NCBI RefSeq assembly: GCF_016859285.1
Contig: NC_053414.1
Span: forward strand, 9,606,517-9,670,516
DNA length: 64,000 nucleotides
Reading direction: 5' to 3'
Source: Xiphias gladius
Lineage: Eukaryota > Chordata > Actinopteri > Istiophoriformes > Xiphiidae
The translations under genes were made by a program, and so were the position numbers. Shown here one piece after another: positions 35,366-48,303 of the stretch (its first letter is position 1; every line of letters begins with the position of its first letter). The notes below the pieces were generated by a model that had not been told where the DNA came from, searched no databases, and was given only the letters and a program-made list of their open reading frames with translations.

Positions 35366-37290
35366 TCTACTTGTGAGGTTCTCTGTAATGAAAAAAGACT
35401 GCGACCCCTTTCCTCATGGACGGATTTTGAGGATGGGCCCCCAGGCACAGACAGGTAAAAGCCCCCCCCTCCCGACTTCTATATAGGACCCCCACGACAG
35501 AAAGAGACACAAAGCCACTGCAAATGATGCGTCCGTGTGTAGATTTTGTGTCTCTTTAAGGTCATTTTTCATCTGTCTTTTTTTTTTTTTGCATTTCTGT
35601 AGTTGCTTTGAGTCTCTTTGTAGTCATGTTGTGGCTCTTTGTGGTCATTTAGTGTGTCTTTGTGGTGGTTGTTTTTTTTTTTTCTCTCTCTCTTTGTGGT
35701 TGTTTTGTGTCTTTTAACTGAGCTCTGTGACTTTCAAACAAGAAATATTACCAGTCTCTTCATACAGATGCTCTGGCCCAGGGACCCGCTGACCTCTCAG
35801 GCCCCTGAGCCTGTGCCCAGTAGGCCCGTTTGGTAATCCATCCATGCCTTTACCGTAGCTGAAAAGGAAAACATAAACTGAACCCTTGTCATAGCACTGA
35901 AAAAAAACTACTGAAAAAAAAAAAAACTGATAAGCTGCTGTATATTGTAAGATAAAGGTAACTATTTCACAGGTAAAATGTTATGTGGACTGTACTCTGA
36001 TAGTTTTGCTCTTCAGTGCAACAGAAGATATGTTGTTTTTTTTTTTTAAATAATGGGCCACCATACTTTTTGGTGATTTCGATTGCTTTGGCTTCTTCAC
36101 GCATGCTCGCTCACTTTATATTCAAAGCCTTAAATATTCATATTCTCCTTTTATTTATTTAATCATTCTAATGAAGGGGCCTCGCAATCCTTGGACAGCT
36201 CCTCTCCCATTTACTGGTGGATGTGATCCTGATGAGGCTATTAATATGAAGGACATGTAATGAGTACACAGCTCTGATATCAGCCACGAAGCTCCTCAGA
36301 AAGGAATATTTCTGGAGGTACATTATTTAGAGTGTTAAAAATGTCCTAAAAGTGTTAATATTTTAACAACCCCATTTTCAAGTGGGAGCAAAATATTAAA
36401 AACACCTTACAATAAGATGCAGTCCAACATTTCCAGTCCAAAGCTCTAACAAAGGTATTAAATATAAAATATAAACATAAAATACATTTCAGAGGGAACT
36501 GTTGCACTTTTTGCTCTACAACTGACAGTTGTAGCTATAAATCAGGAGCTTCACTGATCTACTCTGTTATATGGTTCTTAGCTACAAAAGATTTTACATT
36601 CAAGCTGTGATAAATTCAACAAAATATGTATTTAAGTCTTAATTATGAAATTATTATTAAAATCATAATAGTAATAAGTTTAACTGCTGGACACCAGACG
36701 TCCCCTACTTCATTAAAACGTCTGCTGTCGGCGTACGTGGGCCGGAGGCTTCAAGCATCCACATCACACTTGTGTGAGTTGCCTTTTTGGACTTTCATGA
36801 CCGGCCTCCAAACTGGTCGTGATTGTCCCTAAATCCTGCTCCTGCAGACAGAGTTAGAGTGGACGGGGAAGGTCAAGCATCACAGTGAAGTAGCAGTGAG
36901 CAAAGCACTATTTTTTGAGCGGAGGGGGACTTAAACTCTGCCCAGTGCCCCGGGGTAGAAAACTGAAAACAACATTAAAACTGGGTAAGAACAACCCTTT
37001 GATATGGATGTAGTTACTCTAATATGTTGGTGGCCTACACTGGGTCAACTTTTAACCCAGGCGTCTTTAGTGTCTACTACACTTGTTGACTTTCAAGTAA
37101 AAACGTATTGGCCATAGTGTTTTCTTTAGTATAATAGATGTTTTGAATACTTCTCACACCACTGGTTGTCATAATATCCTTATAACGTACAGGGGGTTTT
37201 CTGAAGTGAACGTTGTATTTGCTGTGCAGCTGCTGAACTGGCCGACAACACTGCGACCTGAGTCAGATGCAGGCCACAGGTTTCAGGGAA

Positions 37291-37332
37291 CACACACACA
37301 CACACACACACAACACACACACACACACACAC
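37291..37332. repeat. (CA)n microsatellite upstream of cacng3
   Basis: CA tract with one AA interruption, about 0.43 kb before the cacng3 start codon. Confidence 0.95.
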
Positions 37333-37379
37333 AGAGAGAGACTGGAGGGCGGGAATATCCTGAGGTTACTGTCATGCAG

Positions 37380-37766
37380 AGTTGATCTACAATAAACTAG
37401 GTCGTGGTGTCCAGAGGAGCGCCGCCGCTGCTGTCTTTTATCTCAACAACTTGACGATCTATCCGGGATGTTGGCTTTTCCCACTTTTCCGGCCTGGTCT
37501 CCTCTCTGATTTTTTTTTTTTTTTTTTTTTTCCCCCCCAGTTGCACTATTGACACAACAGCCACATCCCGTGATCCCCGCCTGCGCCCCATCCACCTATG
37601 CGAGTTTAGCGCAGGCTGCAGAAGATGCGCGCACAATCGGAGTTTCCCTCACCCGCAGCCGACCGGATCCACACACAGACAGGACACCGGGGGAAAGCTG
37701 TCAGCGGTTTCTGAACCCTGCTGGTCTGTCCACCGGAGGACTCCGGGGGGAGGAGGCCGGGCCGAC
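37380..37766 (+). promoter_or_regulatory. cacng3: cacng3 promoter/5' leader region
   Basis: The segment just upstream of the start codon is GC-richer and CpG-containing, unlike the flanks, as expected of a neuronal CpG promoter. No TATA box is evident. A long T tract followed by a C run and CAG (37510-37540) has the form of a splice acceptor and could mark a 5' UTR exon starting at 37541. Confidence 0.4.
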
Positions 37767-37977
37767 ATGAGGCTGTGCAACCGGGGTGTGATGATGCTGC
37801 TGACCACGGCGGGGGCTTTCTGCGCCTTCAGCCTCATGACCATCGCCGTGGGCACGGACTACTGGCTGTACTCCCGCGGGATGTGCCGATCCAAGAGCCT
37901 GAGCGACAACGAGACCGTCCGCAAGAACGAGGAGGTCCTGACCCACTCCGGTCTGTGGAGGACCTGCTGCACAGAGG
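37767..37977 (+). CDS. cacng3: cacng3 exon 1
   Basis: The first ATG after the CpG-rich leader opens [18 protein letters not shown], closely matching the TARP N-terminus. It includes TM1, [13 protein letters not shown] and GLWRTCC. It ends in phase 1 with GTAGGA; the intron is 4.2 kb. Confidence 0.95.
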
Positions 37978-40900
37978 GTAGGACATACACTACTCCCGCA
38001 TGTGCCTTTTACAAGTTTCACCATTATCCTGGTTTCTACAACTTACCGACCCCGCAAGAGTAATAAGAATCCAAGCAAAGATAATACAGCAATATTATTG
38101 TCATATATCTAAGACGCAAATATATCAGGTGCAAGATCAACGGGTTCAAACTGGCCACTTGATATTAAGTAACAAAGACACCCTTGGGTGTTAGACGTAC
38201 AATAGACCTCTTACTTCCACATGGGAAGAAATGTCTCTGTATTTGGGTGGTTAAAATAGTAGTATCCCCACGCTTTAATCATATCATAACATATTATAGT
38301 TGTTATTTTTCGATACGGGAGAACATTACCTCGATTCCGCTGATCATGGCCAAATTGAGCATCAAGTAGCATCGACTGCAGAATAAGTCATAATTCTGGT
38401 AAACCTTATTTATAGCATCCAGTGCTGGGGGAGTATTCTGATCCTTTAACATGGGTAAAAGAGGCAATACTACATTATTAAATACTCTGGTACGTGAACA
38501 ATTAAGTAAGTAAAGTCACAAAAGTAACTTGTAGCACAAGGTACAAGTACAAGTAAGTGTTCTCAATGTATTAAAAGTATTTGATGCAGAACAAAAGCCC
38601 CCATCAGTGTTCTAGTATTATAAATTATATCAGTGTAGTGTACGTAGCATTTTGCAGATGGAGCTTTTTTTTTTTTGAACAGTTTTACTTAGTGACGATA
38701 AATAAATGTATGGGAGTTAAAGGTACAATGTTTTCCAGTGAATTGCAGCGGAGTAGACATGAAATGTGAGTGTATGTATGTAGGTATGAATGTGATGCTA
38801 TGAAATACAATGTGTAAAGCGATGACATGGAATTACTCAAATAATGTACAAGTACCTCAAAATTGCAAATGTACTTAGTTTTATTCCACCAAACTGATAG
38901 TGTTGACAAGGTTCTTTTCAAATAAAAGCCCAGATGATCTATCTAGGGCTTAAAAAAAAAGATTAAACACAGTTTAAAAGAAACTTGTAACTGTGCAACA
39001 AGTAGAAAGTAAGTACGATTTATTCCAGTAGTAACTTCCAAAACCAGAGCTACACAGTGCTTCACAAGTGCACATAGAAATATCGTTCTGTAAATTATAA
39101 CAACAATTTCCGGGATTGTCAAACATAGAGAATTAAAACAAAATAAATAAGGAACAAACATAACATAAAACCACTGAGGTCATAAGTTGTGGAAATGCCA
39201 CTGACAGATGATCTAATAACTCTACTAACCAGCCTTTTGAGCCAAAAGTGTTCAATTAAAACACATTTGAGATGACGTCTTTATTTTTATCTCTTTAATG
39301 CCAGAGGAAAAACTACTTTGTTAAACACCAAAAGTCTTATAGAAAATGTGCTCTCCTGCAGCACATCCCATAGTTTAGCTTTTTGTGGATTTGTGATCGG
39401 ATTTTGATGGCAAAATTCAAGAAGGTGCATCTGGGGGAGGAAGACAGGGACGGAGGAAAGGAGAGGAGATTAAGTCCTGAATATGTGATGGAGTGAACTG
39501 ACTATCAATTATTTATTGCTTTTTAATAGCACGCCTCTTTCTCTTACCCTGTAGCCTCTGCTTGTTTTGCTTTTCTAATTTGAAATGTTGAGCTCTTTTA
39601 TTTCAGCCTCATCCACTTCACTTTCATCCCTCTGTTCCTCTCAACCCCTCCCTCTGCTGCGGCTACGCTATCTCTAAGCTCCAAAATGGTTTGGTGGAGA
39701 GGTAACAACGCATGCAGAGGACATCATTTCTCTAAAGTCTTGTAGTGTGTGTGTGTGCGCGTGTGTGTGTGTGTGTGTGTGTGTGCGTGTGTGTGTGCGT
39801 GTCAATCAGTCCGCATCACAAAAAGCCACCTGCAGGCAGACAGACAGAAAGATTGGAATCTGAAGTCCGTCTGTGCATAATTTGCCATAAATAATTAGTG
39901 GATGAGGGCGACAGTGTTGATTTCAGCTGCATTATACGTCTGGTTGGTTGTTACTTTTCATACAGTGTCTTCATTAGACGGTTATATTAAAAATGTTTGA
40001 CTTAAATTCATTTTTTTTATCAGTGCAAAATGACAAAATAATAAATAGTGAAATTACAGGTATAGAGACAGAGTCTAAAAATAGAGACGGAGAAAAAAAA
40101 AAAAGGACAGAAAAAGGACAACAGGTTGACGTATGGTTGTGGGCACTTATTAAAATCAGCACCACAGGCAGACATTTACAATGGGATGCAGATAGTACCT
40201 TCCAGAATGGAGTTACTGTAGAGCTTGGTTATTTTCATGTCAAGCAACAATGAAACTCCCCTCCAAATTAACAGCCTGATTAAAGACTAATGATACTAAG
40301 CTGCAAATGCTCAGAAAATATCCATTCTTGCCAAGAGCAAGGAGAGAGGTCCTAGTTTCACATGTGAACTCATCCGCCCTGACAATAATTTGAATAAATG
40401 CCTTCTCAGTAGTGTGCTTTTATCTCTGACCTGCTCACTCTCACTCCGGCTACTTAATGAGCTTTGTTTTGGTAACCATGGTGACTGAGTCACATCGTCA
40501 ATATTGTTCAATCAGTGCAGCGCATAGGGACACGTTTGTCAATAGGCCTATATCCCTGTGTGTGAGCAAATGTTGAAAGGCACTACAGGAACAAAGGTCA
40601 CAGAGAGCAGGAAACACGAGCGCAGCTGATTTTTGAATTTTCACAGGACGAGAGTCGACGTTAAAATACATCAGAGCCTTTACAGGTTATTATAGCGGCA
40701 GTCTGTTTGGCAGCTTGATGATCGGTGGGACGGTTTAGTGTTGTTGATGGTTCGGATTCTTCAACATATAGTGCCAAGAGATGCCTACGATATACATATA
40801 TGCTGTGTATAGTCAACTGAGCAGCCAGACACAGGTTTCGGTTTTAAATTTCGAAAAAAGGTGGGTTTGGTACGTAACCCAAAAATGAGAAAATACGATA

Positions 40901-43900
40901 GAGACGGGTGGATGATACAGAAGCTCCGAGGCCTGCTTCACGCCTGTGAAGGTCACTGTTTAAACGCACCTTGTTGGAGCTCGTGTAAAATGAAGAACAC
41001 CACATTAACTGATGACGTCCACAGCTTCATTCACTTTGACAGTTTGGAAAGTTTTTCAGCTAAACTAAGCGATCCAATGTGATGGACATTAGTGGGATAA
41101 GAGGAGAGGACACCAACACCTCTGAACAAAAGTACTCTCAAAAAAACAGCAAAATGGACTGTGTATACTGGGTCACACGATTAACACACACAAAGGGTAG
41201 ACAAAACCCAATAACTAGATTAACTACAAATAAACTCTACGCAGACAGTTTGCTAACAATTAATATCAACTATATACAAAATGAAACTAGAAAGTAAACC
41301 TTTCAAGTTCACTACATTACAAACAAACTAGATACTTCTCTCTAACCCACCCTCTCTGTAGCAGGCACTTGGTACAGTCCAGGGTCCAGGTGAAAGTATT
41401 TAACACAGCTCATTGCCTCCTTGCAGCCTTTTACCTTGAAAGCAAGCCCTCTATAAGACCAGCAGAGAGGTAACTCAAGAGTAAGAAAAGTATATCAAGT
41501 CAACTTAAAGATAACAGAACTTTAGTATAGACAAGTATTATTTATGTCAAACAACGAATAAAGCCAAAATGTTGTGGTTTAATAACAGGAAAGTTGCCTG
41601 TAATTATTATTAGTATCCACTTTTGACGGCTTCTCCAAATTAAACGTTGTGGAAAGGAAATTCGGTGAACGGTCACAAGCAGGCAATGGTTCATGTTAAA
41701 GGGTCACAAGCCAAATAGGCAGGGAGCCACTGACTTGAATCAACCGTAAGTAAACTTGAAAATATGCCGGTGCTTCTCTTACATTACCAGAATGTACACA
41801 CGATGTTAAAGGCAACTCTGTGGAAGGTGTCGCAGTTCGGATAAATATTATTCTCAGTCGCCTGACTTCTCTGGGCTTAGGCAGATATCCTCCTACACCT
41901 AATATCCAAAGAGAAATGTATAAAATGTTTGCTAGTTAAGGCCTATTAGTTTCAAAGCAGGGAAAATAAATAAATACAAAACAACCCATCAGATGGTAGT
42001 AAACATATTTAGCATTATGCAAGTCACTGTTTGGTCTCTCTGAGAGTGCCTAAAGTGTACTGGGTCAAAGAGTTCTATAAATTATAAAGTAATGAAACAG
42101 CAGAGTGACAGAGGGCCAAATTATTTATTAAATGGATGTACTGCTCTGTACAGTGTTTCTTTCTTTCTCTTTGTGTTTCTGCAGGGACGTTTCGGGGTGT
42201 TTGCAAGGACATTGATCACTTTCCTGAAGACGCAGACTATGAGCAGGATGCTGCAGAGTATTTACTACGTGGGTAACACATGCGCATCTAACTGTGAGGG
42301 ATAATACTTAGCAAGTTGTATGTCCCTTGATTGTTACAGATGACACGCTGGATAAGTGGACTTAACCGTGGCTAACTTTTTATCCAGGTTGTCTAAGTTC
42401 CTCTTTCCTCTTCCTACCATTAGCTAAGTTGGATTTCCAGATTTTATGCAAATATCATACACATTTAAAACTACATTTACGTGGGTCTCACTGAGAAGCT
42501 ATTGGTGCTTTTTTTCCGGTTGGTGGTGGTGGTGGTTACACAAAGAGCCCTAGCTCCAAGTTCTTCAGCTGAGGCTCAGCTGTGTCTGTCTTTACCTACA
42601 GTGTAATGCTGGTGCCTTCATTTAGGATGGCAAACAAACACCTACATCATAGGTATCTGTCTTAAACTGTCCGACTACTAAAACTTAATCCACACCTCCC
42701 AGCCAATCAAAATCCAGAATTTACAGTGGCCGTGGTATAAAACAACTGTAATTGTAATTGTCAAGTATTCAAATGTTGTGTATACACCCCATGTCGTTCT
42801 CCTTTGTCTTCTCCTCAGGAGCAGTACGAGCCTCCAGCCTCTTCCCCATCCTCAGTGTGGGATTATTATTTCTCGGAGGTGTGTGTGTAGCGGCCAGTGA
42901 GTTCTACAAGTCACGCTACAATGTCATTCTCAGCGCGGGAATACTCTTTGTCTCCGCAGGTCAGGAACATACAAAACACTGATTTCTACAGCATGCATAC
43001 TCGTCACCTGTTCAGAAGTCATTACATCAGTTGTTTTTGTATTAATTTTAAGAGACTGTCCTGTAAGAAAAAAAACCTTGGCCCTAGTTTGTGAGCGCAA
43101 GCAGCTTATCACGACCCATGGTTACGCTCCATTGTTTGGCGAAATCGGGTGACATAGTGCGGTATATAGAGCAACAGAATTGATGTTAGGAGGAGGTGTG
43201 GATGGATGGGTTGACAAAACACAGGTTTTTCACGCAGGAGACCATTTCAAAGTTTCAATAGTTTTCACTGTTTCCTTTAGCCATGACCATTCCATAACCC
43301 TAACAGCATGTTTATTATAGTTACTACAACGATAAAGGCCTAGTACACCTGCCGCCAGTACTTTTCATATGGGTTGTATCTTTGGTTAGCTACAAACGAC
43401 CTATATGGTCGTTTGGGTAGGAGAATTTCAAAATCCTTTCACTTGATTAGAAAGCACTTTGTTGTTTTGCACCGGCTTCTTTGTCTGACATGCTTGCAAT
43501 GTATGAACCAGGGCAATGTATGAACCTCTGGCACAGTGCAGGACTAAAACGTTCAGAGGGGCATATTTTAGTTTTCATGTCCCAAGCTAGTAGAACAGTC
43601 TGCCTAAAGATCTGGGAGCAGTCTTTAGAAATGATATCTTGATATCTTACTCTTTACCCCCTTTAGCCTGGCTTTTGATTAAAATGTTTTATGCCCATTA
43701 TTTATTTTTATTTAAATTCTTATTGTCCTCTTGATTCAAATTTTGTATTACAGTGATCTATTTCATTTTTCATTCTTTTCATTTTATTTTATAGTTATTA
43801 TAGATATTTATATGATTTATATTTTATATTAATTTAATATTTATATTTATCTATAGTTATTGTTTTTTTATCCATGTGCATTAGTCTTCAGTTATTTTTG

Positions 43901-44839
43901 GCTGGACTGCAACAGCAGGGCCAGTCCTATAAATGCTAACGTCTGTCGCTGACTCAGTGATTCTAACTTTCTCTCAGAGTGATCATTTTACAAGTAAATA
44001 TAGCTGAAATCACAGCTGTTGCCTTTAACTTATGTGTGTGGTGATTTTTTTTTTTTTTTCACATGACGTGGCGGTTATAAAATCAGGATCTTAGCAGGGC
44101 AGAGCAGCAGCTTGGAAATGGCTTGGAAGTGACGGCTGGTTAACATGTAGTCTTAATGAGAACAGCTTTATAGGGAGTTTGTCTTTATTTATTATACAAA
44201 TACTATACTACACTATACAAATAAAGTTTGTTTGATTAACTGTGTCCTTCCCTCTAAACTCGTCCAGGTCTCAGTAACATCATTGGGATCATTGTGTACA
44301 TATCAGCCAACTCAGGTGACCCCAGCCAGAGCGAAAACAAGAAGAGCTACTCCTACGGCTGGTCTTTTTATTTTGGGGCTTTGTCCTTTGTGCTAGCTGA
44401 GATGGTGGGCGTCCTGGCCGTGCATGTGTTCATAGAGAAACACAGGCAGCTGCGCACTAAAGGCCGGCCTTCCCTACTGAAGCCACCCATCTCCCGCGGC
44501 TCATCTTACTACCGCAACCGTCACTACCAGAACCGCTTCCGCCGATACAGTTACAGGAGCAACCACAGTGCAGCGGACTCGACCTCACACTCCTTTCGAG
44601 CATCCTTGGTGCAAGACCAAGAGCCGTCCCTCTCCGCTGAATCCAAAGTCACCGCCATGGCAGGTGTGCCAACACCAGTGACAATGGGCTCAGAGTTCAT
44701 GCTCTACACCTTAACCTCGCCTCTCAAAGACGGTAAAATCGACATGGCTGTGGATGATTTAACTACTGCGGCTGCTCACAACAACACTGAGATGGTGCCT
44801 GGAAACTGTGCTGCAGCCAGAAGGACCACGCCTGTGTGA
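37767..44839 (+). CDS. cacng3: TARP AMPA-receptor auxiliary subunit gamma-3 (gamma-2/3 type), complete
   Basis: Four exons (37767-37977, 42185-42268, 42819-42959, 44268-44839; 1008 nt) give 335 residues versus 315 in human gamma-3. It is a claudin-like four-helix membrane protein: TM1 about 8-29, first extracellular loop with sequon NET at 48-50 and GLWRTCC at 62-68, TM2 about 104-124, TM3 about 134-157, TM4 about 177-199, and a cytosolic tail ending RRTTPV, the PSD-95 PDZ ligand. Exon sizes 211/84/141 match those I recall for mammalian TARPs. TARPs traffic AMPA receptors to synapses and slow their desensitisation. TM4 is nearly as close to stargazin (gamma-2); the prkcb-cacng3-rbbp6 order decides for gamma-3. 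Confidence 0.92.
38405..38895. repeat. 'AAAGTAAAAGTA' repeat, diverged copy
   Basis: GGGGGAGTATTCTGATCC ... and, after unrelated sequence, GTACAAGTACCTCAAAATTG and TACTTAGTTTTATTCCACCA. Same family, in cacng3 intron 1. Confidence 0.6.
39745..39802. repeat. (TG)n microsatellite in cacng3 intron 1
   Basis: Imperfect TG tract with CG interruptions. Confidence 0.95.
42185..42268 (+). CDS. cacng3: cacng3 exon 2
   Basis: The 84-nt exon between TTTCTGCAG and GTGGGT encodes [20 protein letters not shown] then QDAAEYLL, the end of the extracellular loop, with the TARP-typical HFPEDADYE. Confidence 0.95.
42819..42959 (+). CDS. cacng3: cacng3 exon 3
   Basis: The 141-nt exon between CCTCAG and GTCAGG encodes [20 protein letters not shown], then [20 protein letters not shown] and ILFVSAG: TM2, the short loop and the start of TM3. 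Confidence 0.95.
43060..43345. repeat. Dispersed repeat, first part, copy 2
   Basis: CAGCTTATCACGACCCAT ... CCATGACCATTCCATAACCC matches the first part of the repeat at 27838-28150. It lies in cacng3 intron 3. Confidence 0.55.
44268..44839 (+). CDS. cacng3: cacng3 exon 4: TM3 end, TM4 and cytosolic tail
   Basis: The 572-nt exon encodes [38 protein letters not shown] (TM4) and an approximately 135-residue tail ending RRTTPV. The membrane part is very conserved. The tail is not: the usual RSxSRSTEP phosphoserine cluster is replaced by an Arg/Tyr/Ser stretch ([12 protein letters not shown]), while [10 protein letters not shown] resembles the conserved MYTLSRDPLK. Confidence 0.94.
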
Positions 44840-45974
44840 GCGGAGAGGTACTGGAAGAGGGAGATGTACAGGGATAAAACACGAGAGGAACTTCAGAGAG
44901 AGGAGAACATTAAATAAGAGGAAATCCTAACTTCCTTAGTAAAGAAAGAGGAAAGACTTAAGATATTGGAGTTGACTAATCAGTTGAGCTTTTTTTTTTT
45001 TCTGTCAAAAAACTGTTGGAAAAATCCCAATCACTATTTCCCCAGTAGTTTTTGTCAACAGTCTAAAGAGATTCAATTTACAATATTATTTAAAAAAAAT
45101 TAATTCAGCAAATCCTTACGTTTGAGATGCTGGAATCAGAGAATGACAAAAAATGATTATTAAATTATAAAAGTACAGTAGTTGCTGATTATGCTCTGTC
45201 AGTCGATTAATCATTCCAGCTCCAGACTGAAGCAAACGCTATTTTGAGATTTGCTACTTTTTTGGTCTTTGTATGTCATTTTGCAATGCTATTACAGTAG
45301 CTTTATCTACAGTATATCTGTAGTTTGTGCGAATGAGTGTGTATGAGACACAGTCATATGGAGAGAGACAGAACGGAGCAGCGTCCATGAAAATAAAGTA
45401 TCGCACAAAAGAATAAAACAGGGTACATCTGGGAATGGCAACACTATGTCCTGTTCCTGTCCTCCTTTTTGTGGAACTAAGCACAAAATCGAAACCCCAT
45501 TAAATGCATTAAAACGCACTCCGTCACTCACTGTGTCTGTTTGTGTCAGAGTGTGTATTGTGTAAGCATGTGAGCATGCATAAGTGTACCAAAAGGTCCC
45601 GCCCTTATGGTTGTGCCATTGAGTCTCTGTTTACATCAAATAAAGAAACAAGTGTGGTTCAAGGTGTAGTGTTTTTTTCTTTTGTGTTATACAGGGCACA
45701 TTTCAGGTGTCTGTGTGTAAGAGGAAGTGGGAGAGGATATTCAAATATCTGTCCTTGCACAAGCGGGCACAGAAGCAAATGTACAAGCAGAGTACAAATA
45801 TTTAAACAAAGGCACAAACATTTAATCAAAACTAATGGACTTCCCTGTACTGCGAAACATTAAGGCGTCCATGTGTGTGAACATGCATGAGTAAGCTATG
45901 TTAGAGGTGTTAGCAGCAGAGCAGCCGGCAGACTGAGAAACCTGAAGTGTTACTATGGCAGCAGCATCATTCAG
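44840..45974 (+). other. cacng3: cacng3 3' UTR and flank
   Basis: AATAAA signals at 45392-45397 and 45412-45417 are the nearest good poly(A) signals, giving a 3' UTR of about 0.6 kb that would include the repeat at 44975-45225. Beyond that no feature is seen until the Tc1 remnant. Confidence 0.4.
44975..45225. repeat. 'GCTGCAACTAA' family repeat, copy 6
   Basis: ACTAATCAGTTGAGC ... CAGTCGATTAATCATTCC followed by AGCTCCAGACT; a diverged copy just past the cacng3 coding end. Confidence 0.5.
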
Positions 45975-46911
45975 GCAAACATTCAAGGCAGTTGTTCTAT
46001 TTGATTCGGATCTGGTGACTGGGGAGGCCACGGAAGTTCACTGAACTCATTGTCAGGTTCATGAAACCAGTTTGAGACCACTTGCTTTGTGACGGTTCGT
46101 TATCCTGCTGGAAGTAGCCATTAGAAGATGGGAAATTGTAGCTATAAAGGGCTGCCGTGGTATTCAAACAATGATCGATTGCTATTAAGTGGCATCAAAG
46201 TGTGCTAAGAAAACATTCCCCACACCATTACACCACCACCACCATCCTAGACTGTTGGGTCCATGGATTCATGCTGTTGATGCCCAATTCTGACCCTACC
46301 ATCTGCGTGCCTCAGCAGAAATCCGGATTCCTCAGAGCAGGCTATGTTTTTCCAGTTTTCAGCTGTGCAGTTTTGGTGAGCCTTTGCCTACTGCAGCCTC
46401 AGATCTCTGTTCCTGGCTAACAAGAGTGGAACTCGATGTGCGCTTCAGCTGTTGTAGCCCATCCGCCTCAAGGTTCGTCGTGTTGTGCATTCTGAGATAC
46501 TTTTCTTCTCACCACAGTTGTAAAGAGGGGTTATCTGAGTTACCGAAGCCTTTCTGTCAACTTGAAACAGTCTAGCCATTCTCCTCTGACATGTCTCATA
46601 AACAAGGTGTTTCCGTCCGTAGGACTGCCGCTCGCTGTGTTTTGTTTTTGGCCCCATTCTGAAACTTCCAGGAGATCAACAGATTCAGAACCGGCCCGTC
46701 TGGCATCAACAAACACGCCATGGTCAAAGTCTCATAAATCACAAATTTCCCCCATTCTGAAGTTTGATTTGAACATTAAATGAAGCTCCTGACCTGTGTC
46801 TGCATGATTTTAAGCATTGCATCGCTGCCATGTGACCGGCTGATGGATAATTGCACGATTAAACAGGTGTACAGGTGTTCCCAATGAAGTGCTTGGTAAG
46901 TGTATACTACT
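45975..46911 (-). mobile_element. Decayed Tc1-like DNA transposon
   Basis: Read on the - strand from about 46911, it matches a Tc1/mariner element common in fish: a terminal part with CAGGTGTTCCCAATGAAGTG, then the region of the transposase helix-turn-helix (TTTCAAGTTGACAGAAAGGC), the catalytic region (GGTGGTGGTGGTGTAATGGTG) and CCAGTCACCAGATC near the left limit. The reading frame is broken throughout, the middle is shortened and the far end with the second terminal repeat is missing. An old DNA transposon with no activity expected. Confidence 0.8.
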
Positions 46912-47616
46912 AAAATTGCTTCATCAGCTTTACAAACCAGCTCAGTCTCAAGCACACCTTTTAAAGGAGAATTGTGTAAGAACTGGCCAACTCTTGAATT
47001 CATACTCCAGACAAATGAGGGCTGCATATTACCAAAAATTTGGGGTATACACCCAAATCGTAAAAAACAAGGAAATGCACTCTTTGGTCCCTCCTCCTCC
47101 CTCTCCTTCCCCTTCCCTTTCCCCTGTGCCATAGTCAGACTGGCTATTGGGCATACCGGGGAAAATCCCGGTGGGCCACCACATTGTCGGGCCAGGTTTT
47201 ACCAGCCCTCTCTGTGTGCCTGTCATTTGGGGTGCGTATGAGAGTGTGCTAACCTTAGCTTAAATAAATCGAACCGAAGCATAGGGCAGTTATTGACATG
47301 TAGCTAAGCCAGGATGGATTAGGGAATAATGTTTTCCACATAGGTTTATCTTACACACATTATGCAACTGGTAGGCTGTTTTCTTCGGTTATTAGACTGA
47401 TATAGACAATTTCACACCCAGACTGCCCACTCAGCGAGAGATGTAGTGGCGGCAGGAGGAGAGGACGAATCATGAGAGGCTGAAGAACGCAAGGGAGAGG
47501 GAGAGCAGCTAAAACAGCAGCATCAATAGCTGAGCTTGAGCAAAGAATGGAGGAATGTTGCAGAGAGAGGATGACTGCAACACAGGTTTATAACCTACTT
47601 CCAGTTACTACTTCTT

Positions 47617-47754
47617 CATCCTCTCATGTTGGACTGAGGGCAAACTCGACGCTACAATGCCTCACTATCATCCCCTTGAGGTACAAAGCGGTATTATGAG
47701 ATAGGACTGGGCGGGCCGAGGCTAGCTGGTTAGCATGCTAACTTCAGTAGATAT
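47617..47754. repeat. Dispersed repeat, second part, copy 2
   Basis: TTCATCCTCTCATGTTGGAC to GCATGCTAACTTCAGTAG matches 28209-28325. It lies just left of the tRNA array. Confidence 0.6.
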
Positions 47755-48035
47755 CGCTGCAAAAAAATCGCTCAACATCTTTTTTTATAACGACAAAAGT
47801 GTTATTTCCTCACAATTTGTTGATTATCATAGATATTTTTTGAATGTTTTAAACTGAAATACTTACATATTGCCCTTTTAAATGGGTCCACATTTATGTC
47901 ACTACAGCCACTACACAGTATCAAGCAAACCCTTTGAAATCCACATTTATTTCCTTTCCAAAATGTCTGTTGTCTACAACATTTCTTCCCACTTACTGAA
48001 TGGGAAGATGTTCCTTTTATTATACATATGATTTC

Positions 48036-48084
48036 AACCCACGCCCCCGAAGAGACTGGAGCCTTAATCCAGCGCTCAGCCACG
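48036..48084 (-). pseudogene. tRNA-Leu (AAG) pseudogene, both ends lost
   Basis: Only the variable arm, anticodon arm and part of the T arm remain. The 3' end is replaced by ATTATACATATGATTTCAA, which in the copy at 49181-49396 lies some 50-75 nt before the tRNA. The 5' end is broken as in the copy at 48304. Confidence 0.85.
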
Positions 48085-48303
48085 ACAAAAGTGTTATTTC
48101 CTCACAATTTGTTGATTATCATAGATATTTTTTGAATGTTTTAAACTGAAATACTTACATATTGCCCTTTTAAATGGGTCCACATTTATGTCACTACAGC
48201 ATCAAGCAAACCCTTTGAAATCCACATTTATTTCCTTTCCAAAATGTCTGTTGTCTACAACATTTCTTCCCACTTACTGAATGGGAAGATGATGACGAAA
48301 CCC

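Larger units (their letters stand above)
33403..37379. other. Intergenic prkcb-cacng3
   Basis: Non-coding, with a CT microsatellite, the dispersed repeats at 34545-35365, and long T and pyrimidine runs (34075-34200, 35575-35700). No gene is seen. Confidence 0.6.
37978..42184. other. cacng3: cacng3 intron 1
   Basis: A 4.2-kb intron; contains a dispersed repeat (38405-38895) and a TG microsatellite. The A-rich stretch 41090-42080 was not recognised. Confidence 0.7.

Noticed and set aside
37549-37770. Reading frame just upstream of and overlapping the cacng3 start
   Set aside because: It has no ATG (starts TTG) and ends at the cacng3 start codon; no similarity recognised.
41090-42080. Possible mobile element in cacng3 intron 1 with TACTGGGTCA near both ends
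   Set aside because: The shared words are only about 10 bases and no coding or terminal structure was found; too weak to call.
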